Source of the DNA: DATGQT01 sp033720695
GTDB taxonomy: Bacteria; Bacteroidota; Rhodothermia; Rhodothermales; Rubricoccaceae
NCBI GenBank assembly: GCA_033720695.1
Contig: JAWWCA010000038.1
Coordinates: 1 to 20,305, forward strand
DNA length: 20,305 nucleotides
Direction: 5' to 3'
Position 1 is the stretch's first letter. Each line of letters starts with the position of its first letter. Both the position numbers and the translations under genes were made by a program. The notes under the pieces are model-generated. The model did no database searches and had not been told where the DNA came from. It saw only the letters and a list, made by a program, of their open reading frames with translations. Shown piece by piece: positions 9,301 to 14,067 of this stretch.

Positions 9301-9884
9301 AGCCCTACACCCTCCTCCCGAACGTAGAGAACGCCCGCGACCTGGAACGCCTTGTGGAACCGCGTGTCGGAGCGCCAAACGCGCATCCGCTCGCCGTCCC
9401 ACCGAATGAGACGGCTGAACGACTGGAAGAAGACGCCTTCGTCGCTAGCATGCGTGGTCCAGACGTCTGCGAAGTCGTGGTCGTCCTCCAGCAGCCAGGG
9501 GAGCAGGCTGACGTAGTGAAGCTGCCCGACCTCGTCGGGCGCGAGGTACCCGATCTCGCCCCCCCCCCCGGCAAAGATGATCCCACCAGACGTGAGTGCG
9601 AGGGACCGAACCGCTTGGTCGGCCTCATCCGGTAGCAGGATCCGCCGCCACCCCTGCCCATCGTATTCCAGAATTCCGTGCGTATTCGCGATGTAAATCA
9701 ACCCCCGCTCATCCTCCACGACTTCCCAGTTCTGGCTGTGCGAGCCGTAGTCCTGGGACTCGAAATGCTCCAGGTGATAGGGGCTGCCTTCCTCGAACGG
9801 AATGAGTTGTTGCGCCGCCGAGGAGAGCGGAAGGAGGACACCGAGCAGAATGAAAACGCGCTTCAAAGCAGGGGGAGATGACAC
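6294..9884 (-). CDS. Hybrid sensor histidine kinase: Reg_prop propeller, Y_Y_Y, TM, HisKA, HATPase_c, pseudo-receiver
   Basis: The protein has 1196 residues. Domains in order: signal peptide (1-24); periplasmic beta-propeller of Reg_prop-type blades (about 40-680; e.g. GLIYIANTHGILEYDGQGW, KLWVAPLLGGLERL, TVWMGGEGGLLRYDPR); Y_Y_Y domain (about 692-763; YRLEGFDESWSAWS); one membrane helix (about 769-790); a helical linker; HisKA with phospho-acceptor H841 in SHELRTPL; HATPase_c with N box ERILINLVSNALKF (about 946-960), DTGIGM and GTGLGL; then a receiver-like domain (about 1070-1185). The receiver is degenerate: Glu1122 sits at the phospho-Asp position (FDAVLVEHQ), the acidic pair is A-E, and the usual Thr and Lys are Gly and Leu. 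There is no AraC output domain as in classical Bacteroides hybrid regulators. The start is GTG (9882-9884); an in-frame stop lies 21 codons upstream at most and the signal peptide begins at once. An 11-G run lies at codons 106-109. The peptide gene at 10126 is divergent. Confidence 0.95.
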   Translation of the reverse strand: MSSPPALKRVFILLGVLLPLSSAAQQLIPFEEGSPYHLEHFESQDYGSHSQNWEVVEDERGLIYIANTHGILEYDGQGWRRILLPDEADQAVRSLALTSGGIIFAGGGGEIGYLAPDEVGQLHYVSLLPWLLEDDHDFADVWTTHASDEGVFFQSFSRLIRWDGERMRVWRSDTRFHKAFQVAGVLYVREEGVGLMRVEGDELKLVPGGESFAWESVYAVLPHSEGLLVGTRTQGFFVLSERGARSFATQADPYLRTYRPYNATVLGEAEGRAEGLYLVTSFGGGVLLLSPDGELVRIYRDDAGIAADDLVLNATLDRQEGLWLALNDGVRRVDILTPLTRFDLVHGLEGNVYDLVRHDGVLYAGTSTGLYRLLPGAAGVGDAGQPRYARFEQITGVSEQVWAVLSDPLGLLVATNDGVYLLTPDGERVLRSEKAFALYRSPSDPSRLYVGLKDGLAVMEREGGRWVERFTVEGLGEIRSMEETPDGKLWVAPLLGGLERLTWNPEAPSEPEVEAFGERDGLPGGILGLRILHGRIAVSSLEGVYRIREGGRPSFRKIASFDEALGDRELNAYTEGSGGGVWVYGDDTLTLLMPDGTGGYTDATPAVLRLRTTGIHAIYEEPDGTVWMGGEGGLLRYDPRIEKGYEVPYSAQIRAVRGRPSDLLFGGAFGDGHLVAQQTDGDFLVLPYERNGLRFEYAAPAYNYPAGTTFQYRLEGFDESWSAWSHEDHTEFTNLPEHRRYQFRVRARNAQGVLSEEAVFAFEVRPPWYRTWWAYAFYVLAFGGVLWGFSAWRLQAHRRDLEEQRMVNQRLDRMNVRLADTNERLRRADKLKDDLLANTSHELRTPLTAILGFSAVLEEEGTDEQRELASAIHRNGQRLLDTVNGLLDMAKLQANLLELRPAALDAAEVAGDVLDMLRPLAEERGLYLRLMPEGLAVPFVTDRYALERILINLVSNALKFTDQGGVTVLLDGDEEAVRLVIRDTGIGMEEEFLPHLFDAFKQASTGYGRSHEGTGLGLTIVRRVVELLGGRINVESRLGEGTTFEVVLPRLPSGGDGAAHVRRASSPTVLDGARVLALAESEAVRQGLEAILGDGGGLVLAEDAAAAVREARAVPFDAVLVEHQDHRSEDGCAVVGEIRALPGYAHTPVILLGDAACDVPPDHVLALPIDPGQLLHLLEALLTRVNGPVASSLQKR
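6380..6672 (-). other. Degenerate receiver (pseudo-REC) domain of the hybrid kinase
   Basis: This segment encodes residues about 1071-1168 of the kinase and keeps the receiver spacing: RVLALAESEAVRQGLEAIL (beta1-alpha1), FDAVLVEHQ (beta3), TPVILLGDA (beta4) and VLALPIDPGQLLHLLEALL (beta5-alpha5). Compared with RVLVVDDDE, LLD, VIxLTA and LTKP, the phospho-acceptor Asp is Glu1122, the Mg2+ acidic pair is reduced to one Glu, Thr becomes Gly and Lys becomes Leu. Phosphorylation in the canonical way is not expected. Confidence 0.75.
9559..9569 (-). repeat. 11-base homopolymer (G on coding strand) inside the sensor kinase
   Basis: Eleven consecutive C on the plus strand encode four Gly codons (GGG GGG GGG GGC) in FAGGGGEIGYL, an early propeller blade of the kinase. 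Gain or loss of one base would put the remaining roughly 1,090 codons out of frame. It is the longest homopolymer I noticed in the window. Confidence 0.95.
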
Positions 9885-9914
9885 TCTGGGCGGTATCGGC
9901 GCCCATCAGACACC

Positions 9915-9920
9915 GCTATA
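9915..9920 (-). promoter_or_regulatory. Weak -10-like element before the sensor kinase
   Basis: TATAGC on the minus strand lies 30 nt upstream of the GTG start of the kinase. No convincing -35 element is seen at 17 nt spacing. It is the only AT-rich box in a suitable position; assignment is tentative. Confidence 0.25.
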
Positions 9921-10043
9921 GTTCAGGCTAGCAAGCGGGACGAGGTCTCTCTCGTGGGGCTGGAGGGGCTCTTTGGCCACGGGCAGCGGGAGGAAGATTT
10001 GATCCCCTTAGCTGACACGCTCTCTCATCATTCTGAGAAAGGC

Positions 10044-10061
10044 GGGAACTTGACAGTTCCC
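10044..10061. promoter_or_regulatory. Perfect dyad over the -35 box (candidate operator)
   Basis: GGGAACT-TGAC-AGTTCCC is a perfect 7-bp inverted repeat with a 4-nt centre. It fully overlaps the TTGACA -35 box of the promoter for the small peptide gene. A dimeric regulator bound here would be expected to block or alter RNA polymerase binding. The dyad is visible in the sequence; the operator role and the regulator are inferred and unknown. Confidence 0.55.
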
Positions 10062-10078
10062 TTACGGTGTTGTATTTA
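10050..10078 (+). promoter_or_regulatory. Strong sigma70-type promoter for the small peptide gene
   Basis: TTGACA (10050-10055) and TATTTA (10073-10078) are separated by exactly 17 bp. This predicts a transcript start near 10085 and a leader of about 40 nt before the ATG at 10126. The stretch is visibly richer in A/T than the surrounding DNA. It is the only near-consensus -35/-10 pair I found in the window; the other genes show at best single TAnnTTTG-like boxes. Confidence 0.7.
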
Positions 10079-10125
10079 GTGATTCGGCTCCCTGCCCTGT
10101 TTCCCTTCCTCATCCGGGCATTCTC

Positions 10126-10314
10126 ATGAAGCGCGCCCTGCTCCTCTCCTTCTCGCTCGCTGGCCTCCTCGGTGCAGCGGTCCTCGGCGGCAACGGCTCC
10201 GGGACCACCGACCACGAGCCCGAGCGCGACGTCCTCGACGTCGCCCTGGCCGGCGGCAACGGCTCCGGGACCACCGACCACGAGCCCGAGCGCGACGTCC
10301 TCGACCTGGTCTGA
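10126..10314 (+). CDS. Small exported peptide with two identical 18-residue units
   Basis: The 62-residue product does not belong to any family I recognise. It opens with MKRALLLSFSLAGLLGAAVLG, a compact signal peptide (two basic residues, then a hydrophobic core). The rest is two identical copies of GGNGSGTTDHEPERDVLD joined by the linker VALA and ending in LV. Each copy begins with Gly-Gly after a hydrophobic residue or Ala, and the unit is rich in Asp/Glu with one His and no Cys, so it is neither a lipoprotein nor disulfide-linked. The ATG follows a pyrimidine-rich leader like those of the other plus-strand genes. The gene has its own strong promoter with a dyad and its own terminator, which argues that it is a real, separately regulated unit. 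Possible roles are a secreted signal, a multi-core precursor peptide or a metal-binding peptide; none is shown. Confidence 0.75.
   Translation: MKRALLLSFSLAGLLGAAVLGGNGSGTTDHEPERDVLDVALAGGNGSGTTDHEPERDVLDLV
10185..10305 (+). repeat. Perfect 55-bp tandem duplication, period 66 bp
   Basis: Bases 10185-10239 and 10251-10305 are identical at all 55 positions and offset by 66 bp (22 codons), so the duplication keeps the reading frame. Identity at synonymous sites suggests a recent duplication or ongoing homogenisation rather than conservation of protein sequence alone. Confidence 0.97.
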
Positions 10315-10347
10315 TCTGACGCCTCCGTTCCGGCACGGCAACCCTCC

Positions 10348-10380
10348 GCGGCGGCCACCTGAAGGTGGCCGCCGCAATTT
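10348..10380 (+). terminator. Intrinsic terminator-like hairpin after the peptide gene
   Basis: GCGGCGGCCACC (10348-10359), loop TGAA, and GGTGGCCGCCGC (10364-10375) form a perfect 12-bp GC-rich stem, followed by AATTT and then ATA. The stem is strong; the T tract is short. It begins 33 nt after the stop codon and isolates the peptide transcript from the glycosyltransferase gene. Confidence 0.75.
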
Positions 10381-10480
10381 ATAGCGGCCGGTCTCCAGTT
10401 TCTCCTGAGGTGGACTCGGTCTCGGAACGCCACACTCTCGACCGGGTGAGACCTGGGCCTCTCTCTCCTGCCCTTCTCCC

Positions 10481-11575
10481 TTGGCTTCCGTCCTCTACGC
10501 GCTCTGTGGTCATGGGCGCGGCCACCTCTCGCGGGCCCTCGCCGTTGCCGCAGCCCTGCGGGAGTCCGGCCACGCCGTCCGATTCCAAACCGGTGGCGAG
10601 GCCTACGAGACCCTCGTCGAACTTGGCGAGCCGGTCGCCCACGTCCCCGCCCTCCGACAGGTGATGCGTCGCAACCGCGTGCGGCTCCTCGCGACGGCCC
10701 GCGCCAACACCCGCGCGGCCGTCCGTGGCCCCGTGACGATCGACGCCCTGACCGAGACCCTCAGCGGATCGCGCCCCGACCTCGTCGTGAGCGACTTCGA
10801 GCCGTTCGTCCCGCGCGCGGCGAGGCGGCTCGGCGTTCCCGTCGTGTCGCTGAGTCGGCAGCAGGTGCTCACCGAAGCCCGCTGCGCCGTCTCACCGCGC
10901 TACCGATTCAGCGCCACGGCCACGGCCCTCGGCACCCGCTTCCTCGCCGCCCCCCGCCCCGTGCGCGTTGTGGTCCCGACGTTCTATTCGCCGCCGGTGC
11001 GGGATCCGTCCCGGACGGTGTTGGTGCCGCCAGTTCTCCGCCCGTCGGTGATGCGCCTCAGGCTGTCCCGGGCGATCCGATTCGGTGAACGGGTGCTGGT
11101 GTACCTCAACGAGGGCGATGGGTGCGAGCCGCTGCTCCGCACGCTCGCGGCGGTTGGGGCGCCGTTCACCGTCTACGGCGCCGCCCCGGAGCGACCGCTC
11201 GGATCCTACCCCAACCTCACGTTTCGCACCCCCTCTCTGGACGGGTTCCTCCGGGACCTCGCCCGGTGCCGCGCCGTCATCTCGACGGCCGGCTTCACGC
11301 TGCTCTCAGAGGCGATCCACCTCGGAAAACCGGTGCTTGCTCTGCCAAACCACGGGTTTTTCGAGCAGGTGCTCAACGCACAGCACCTCCAGCGCAGTGG
11401 CCGCGGCGATGCCGTCTTCGGTCGCCTGCCCCGGCCCGCCGAGATCGAGGCGTTCCTCGCCCGCTTCCCGCAACCGTTTCCTCCGAAGACGGAGGCGGAG
11501 ACGGGGAACGCTGCAGTCGTCCGGGTCCTCGAGGAGGTGGTAATGACGGCCCAGCCGCTCCGCGTCGCCGCGTGA
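10481..11575 (+). CDS. Glycosyltransferase, UDP-glycosyltransferase/MurG-like (GT-B) fold
   Basis: The 364-residue protein begins with VLYALCGHGRGHLSRALAVA (residues 4-23), the Gly-rich first loop of GT-B enzymes that take nucleotide sugars. A second half contains RVLVYLNEGDG, then FTVYGAAPE, FRTPSLDGFLRDLARCRAVISTAGFTLLSEAIHLGKPVLALP (about 248-290), the typical donor-binding C-terminal motif of the MurG/UGT type. Acceptor and donor are not identifiable, and membrane or cell-surface glycan or lipid glycosylation is only a general expectation. The start is the rare TTG at 10481: no ATG or GTG lies in frame upstream for at least 12 codons, the loop motif starts three residues later, and a C/T-rich leader precedes it. 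It heads a run of five plus-strand genes separated by 23-66 nt. Confidence 0.8.
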   Translation: MASVLYALCGHGRGHLSRALAVAAALRESGHAVRFQTGGEAYETLVELGEPVAHVPALRQVMRRNRVRLLATARANTRAAVRGPVTIDALTETLSGSRPDLVVSDFEPFVPRAARRLGVPVVSLSRQQVLTEARCAVSPRYRFSATATALGTRFLAAPRPVRVVVPTFYSPPVRDPSRTVLVPPVLRPSVMRLRLSRAIRFGERVLVYLNEGDGCEPLLRTLAAVGAPFTVYGAAPERPLGSYPNLTFRTPSLDGFLRDLARCRAVISTAGFTLLSEAIHLGKPVLALPNHGFFEQVLNAQHLQRSGRGDAVFGRLPRPAEIEAFLARFPQPFPPKTEAETGNAAVVRVLEEVVMTAQPLRVAA

Positions 11576-11636
11576 CGCGCCGGATCGAAGGCACCGCCCG
11601 TGCGTACAGGACAGCCCCCTCTCCGCATCCCTTCTC

Positions 11637-11942
11637 ATGGCGCACATCGATATCAGCCGGCCGCATGCGCGCGGTCGCGCCCAGGCCCACCGGGAAGCCG
11701 AGGCCGTCGCCGACTCCCTCCGGCGCCGGTTCGGTGTCCAAACGGCGTGGGACGGCGACGTCCTCCGGGTGGACGGGGCCGGTGTGCGAGGCGCCATCAC
11801 GGCCACCGACGATCTCGTGCAGGTCACGGCCCATCTCGGGCTCGCCCTCCGGCCGTTGCGCCGGACGCTCGCCCGCGAGATCGAGCGGCACCTCGACGCC
11901 TTCGCCCGGGAGGCCAACGGCCTCTCCAGCGCGGACGCCTGA
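11637..11942 (+). CDS. Polyhydroxyalkanoic acid system family protein (PHA granule-region type)
   Basis: The 101-residue protein matches what I know of the PHA granule-region family (PF09650/TIGR02610). Features are the N-terminal IDISRPHARGRAQAHREAEAVADSLRRRFGV helix, the GVQTAWDGDVLRV strand turn, VRGAITATDDLVQVTAHLGL, and the C-terminal LRPLRRTLAREIERHLD helix. Members are often encoded close to PHA synthase or phasin genes, but their biochemical role is not established. No synthase (phaC) is encoded in this window. The ATG follows a C/T-rich leader 61 nt after the glycosyltransferase stop. It precedes the EcsC-family gene, which may point to a shared role at a granule or membrane surface; this is inference. 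Confidence 0.8.
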   Translation: MAHIDISRPHARGRAQAHREAEAVADSLRRRFGVQTAWDGDVLRVDGAGVRGAITATDDLVQVTAHLGLALRPLRRTLAREIERHLDAFAREANGLSSADA

Positions 11943-12008
11943 GGCCCCGCGTGCACCCCTCCACTGCGGGCGCCGTAGGCCCGGGGCCCACTCAACCCCC
12001 TCCCCCCG

Positions 12009-12665
12009 ATGAAAACGTACTTCCTCAACCAGTTGTATCCGAAGGCCGTCGATGGCCTGCCGCTCCTCGGCAGGCCGGAGGAGACCGCCGCCCCGTGGCG
12101 TGAGCGTCCAGGAACTGCCCGCCACAGGGCGTCCCAGATGGTCCGTCCGCACATCGCCCTCGCCGGGACCACGGGCTTCGTGACCGGCCTGGGCGGCTGG
12201 CTCACCCTCCCCATCACCCTTCCCGCCGACCTCACGGGCGTGGCCCTCCTCCAACTCCACCTTGCGGCTTCGTGCGCCGCCCTCGCAGGCCGTGACCTCG
12301 ACGCGAGAGCCACCCGCGACGAGGTCGTCGAGTGCCTCCTCAAGACCGATGAGGGGGAGAATACGGAGGAGGAGGAGGCCGCCAACCGCGTCGGGGTGAA
12401 GCTGGCCGAGCGCGGTCTACGGTTCTTCGTCAGCCAGGCGATGTCGTGGACGGCGAAGCAGGCGGGGCAGCGGCTCGTCGCGCGCCGGTTCGCCCGGGGC
12501 GTCCCCCTCGTCGGCGGCGCCATCGGCGCGGTCTCAGACGCCTACATGACGCGGCTCGTCGCCGGTCACACGCTGGACACGTTCTTCCCCCTCCCAGGCG
12601 GCGGCGGCCTCACGCCGTCGGGTGACGGCCTGCCCGACACCGTCGCGGACCTGTCCGCGGAGTAG
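12009..12665 (+). CDS. EcsC-family protein
   Basis: The 218-residue protein carries the EcsC (PF12787) core: GTTGFVTGLGGWLTLPITLP, then ADLTGVALLQLHLAASCAALAG (about 54-95), both hydrophobic and likely to associate with the membrane, and a C-terminal glycine-rich hydrophobic segment (VPLVGGAIGAVSDAYMTRLV, about 164-183). Between them is an acidic, helical stretch (TDEGENTEEEEAANRVG). EcsC was named after a gene in the Bacillus ecs ABC transporter operon; the function of the family is poorly defined. The ATG at 12009 follows a C-rich leader, 66 nt after the PHA-family gene. A 9-bp hairpin (12054-12076) lies within the coding region and is probably chance. Confidence 0.8.
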   Translation: MKTYFLNQLYPKAVDGLPLLGRPEETAAPWRERPGTARHRASQMVRPHIALAGTTGFVTGLGGWLTLPITLPADLTGVALLQLHLAASCAALAGRDLDARATRDEVVECLLKTDEGENTEEEEAANRVGVKLAERGLRFFVSQAMSWTAKQAGQRLVARRFARGVPLVGGAIGAVSDAYMTRLVAGHTLDTFFPLPGGGGLTPSGDGLPDTVADLSAE

Positions 12666-12724
12666 CTCCCCAGGCTCGGCCCCTCGTTCGCGCCTGCTCC
12701 CTCCACTCCCCCACCGCCTGACCG

Positions 12725-13114
12725 ATGGATCCCATCCCTTCCGAGACCCACGCCGCCGAAGTCGCCGCGACCGTCGACGACCTCGAACGCGGCCTCGCTC
12801 AGTACCCGCTCTCGAAAGCCGTCAACCGCATCGACGACTGGCGCCGCGAGATCCTCAACACCGAGCGCGACGACCTCCGCCCCATCGCCGACGACCTGGA
12901 GCATCTCCACGGCCTCCTCGTCGGGGAGCACCTCGACGGCGCGGCCATCGGCGACCTCCTCGCCCAACTCGGCGAACGCACCGAGGCCGCGGCCGACGGG
13001 GCCGACGAGGTGCTCCAGAAGGGGCTGCACCGACTCGGCTCTCTCCTCCGGCATGCCGGAAACGCGCTCGCCGGGAACACCCGGCAGGCCGCCTCCAGCG
13101 ACCCGGATTCCTGA
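12725..13114 (+). CDS. Hypothetical helical protein
   Basis: I do not recognise this 129-residue protein. It has no signal peptide, Cys or membrane helix. It is predicted from composition to be nearly all alpha-helical and amphipathic, with helices around residues 8-30, 34-48, 50-75 and 78-112 (e.g. VDDLERGLAQYPLSKAVNRIDDW and LRPIADDLEHLHGLLVGEHL), and it ends in a disordered Ser/Asp tail. The ATG follows CCACCGCCTGACCG, a C-rich leader, 59 nt after the EcsC-family gene. Small amphipathic helical proteins next to PHA-related genes are often phasins, but nothing in the sequence is diagnostic and I give that only as a possibility. GC-rich third positions support real coding. Confidence 0.7.
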   Translation: MDPIPSETHAAEVAATVDDLERGLAQYPLSKAVNRIDDWRREILNTERDDLRPIADDLEHLHGLLVGEHLDGAAIGDLLAQLGERTEAAADGADEVLQKGLHRLGSLLRHAGNALAGNTRQAASSDPDS

Positions 13115-13137
13115 GCACCCCTTTCCCCTCTCTCCCC

Positions 13138-13365
13138 ATGTCTGACGACCCCCGCCCAGACTCCCTCGAAGGCCTCTCCACCGAAACGGGTGGCACCCCT
13201 GGCGACCCCGAGCGCCGCTCGAACACCCTGGCCCCCGACCTCTCCGACGACCGCACCGAGCCCGACGACGCGGGCGTCCAGGAATCGGACGCCCACGTCC
13301 GCGACGACATCCACGTGACCGGGAGCGACCTCACGAAGGGGGAGGAGCCGCTGAACCCGCACTGA
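13138..13365 (+). CDS. Small acidic, disordered hypothetical protein
   Basis: The 75-residue product is hydrophilic and low in hydrophobic residues, rich in Asp, Glu, Ser, Thr, Pro and Gly, with no signal peptide, Cys or Trp; it is probably intrinsically disordered. No family is recognised. It starts 23 nt after the preceding stop, after the leader CCCCTTTCCCCTCTCTCCCC, the most pyrimidine-rich leader in this cluster, which supports the ATG at 13138. It is the last gene of the five-gene run, and its stop is 5 bp from the stop of the convergent lipoprotein gene. The coding call rests on leader, spacing and codon bias. Confidence 0.6.
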   Translation: MSDDPRPDSLEGLSTETGGTPGDPERRSNTLAPDLSDDRTEPDDAGVQESDAHVRDDIHVTGSDLTKGEEPLNPH

Positions 13366-13370
13366 GGCGT

Positions 13371-13946
13371 CTATCCGACGACCTCGGCCCGGGCGACCGG
13401 CGGCGAGACCTGCGTGAAGGAGGAGTCGACCGGCACCGGCTCCTCGGCGAGCGCGTGCAGGCGTGAGAGGTCGACGGCGGCCAGCGCCTCCTGCGGAGCG
13501 GTCTCCACCATCGACTTCGCCTCGACGGCGCGCCCGTCCGCGTGCAGGAGGAGGCGGCCGTACGCGACGTCATAGACCCCCCAGCCTTGCGCCCGGGCGT
13601 CGGCCAGCGCCGGCTCCGCCGCCACGACCGAGTCCGGGGTCGCGCGGGCGCCCCCCGCCTCCAGGATCGCGAGGTAGCGCTCTGGGTGGTCCATGCTCGA
13701 CACGTTCAGCGTCATCATCGCGATCCCGTGCAGGAACGTACGGGCGACGGTGACGAGGGCGAGACTGCCCGTGCTGTCGGCGAAGTAGCCTCGGTAGACC
13801 TCGTCGCCCGCGGCCTCGAAGTCGCCGACGGACTCGGGCAGGAGGCCCTGGAGCCCGGACACCGGGACGAGGTTCGCGGTGGGGGGCGTTTCCTCGGCGC
13901 AGCCCAGGAGGAGCCCGACGAGGAGGAGCGGCAGGAGGCGGTGCAC
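13371..13946 (-). CDS. Hypothetical lipoprotein
   Basis: The product is 191 residues with a type II signal peptide: MHRLLPLLLVGLLLGC, lipobox LLGC and lipidated Cys16, followed by a Pro-rich linker. The mature domain has a mixed alpha/beta look (LPESVGDFEAAGDEVYRGYF; GSLALVTVARTFLHGIAMMTL; WGVYDVAYGRLLLHADGRAVEAKSMV) and no family I recognise. I chose the GTG at 13944-13946 rather than the ATG at 14016-14018, because the signal peptide starts at once and the upstream 24 residues are Pro/Ala-rich non-signal sequence; the ATG would also overlap the region upstream of the divergent transporter. A TACCCTGA box lies 23 nt upstream of the GTG. Its stop is 5 bp from the convergent 75-aa gene. Confidence 0.75.
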   Translation of the reverse strand: MHRLLPLLLVGLLLGCAEETPPTANLVPVSGLQGLLPESVGDFEAAGDEVYRGYFADSTGSLALVTVARTFLHGIAMMTLNVSSMDHPERYLAILEAGGARATPDSVVAAEPALADARAQGWGVYDVAYGRLLLHADGRAVEAKSMVETAPQEALAAVDLSRLHALAEEPVPVDSSFTQVSPPVARAEVVG

Positions 13947-13969
13947 GGGACGAGACGTGGTTGGCGGGC

Positions 13970-13977
13970 TCAGGGTA
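13970..13977 (-). promoter_or_regulatory. Candidate promoter box for the lipoprotein gene
   Basis: TACCCTGA on the minus strand loosely fits TAnnTTTG and ends 23 nt before the chosen GTG start. A similar distance is seen for boxes at 14037 (23 nt) and 20068 (25 nt). Weak evidence, by position and pattern only. Confidence 0.25.
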
Positions 13978-14036
13978 TCGGCGGCAGGTGCGCCAGCTTC
14001 AGCGAACCGTCTCGGCATGGCGGATCCCCAGGGCCG

Positions 14037-14044
14037 TATTCTCC
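14037..14044 (+). promoter_or_regulatory. Candidate promoter box for the SLC12-type transporter
   Basis: TATTCTCC ends 23 nt before the GTG at 14068 and is followed by a C/T-rich leader. It lies inside any reading frame that would start at ATG 14017, which favours the GTG start. Motif evidence only. Confidence 0.3.
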
Positions 14045-14067
14045 GCCCGTCCCCTCCCCCGGCTCCT

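Noticed and set aside
10185..10305. CRISPR-like repeat
   Set aside because: Only two copies with an 11-bp gap, in frame inside a coding region; no array and no cas genes.
10126..10314. Reading the repeat peptide as a graspetide (ester-linked) precursor because of its TT and acidic core
   Set aside because: No ATP-grasp ligase or other maturation enzyme is encoded in the window, and the N-terminus looks like a Sec signal rather than a RiPP leader. It cannot be supported here.
12054..12076. Perfect 9-bp hairpin (GGCCTGCCG / CGGCAGGCC) with 5-nt loop
   Set aside because: It lies inside the EcsC-family coding region 45 nt after the start, has no T tract, and stems of this kind arise readily in GC-rich coding DNA.
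13947..14018. ATG 14018 as start of the minus-strand lipoprotein
   Set aside because: It would bury the lipobox signal peptide 24 residues inside the chain, too far for a normal type II signal; the GTG at 13946 puts it at the N-terminus.
14017..14067. ATG 14017 as start of the SLC12 permease
   Set aside because: It would overlap a promoter-like box and the C/T-rich leader. The extra 17 residues are Pro/Arg-rich and lie outside the core; the GTG at 14068 fits the leader pattern better. It stays possible.
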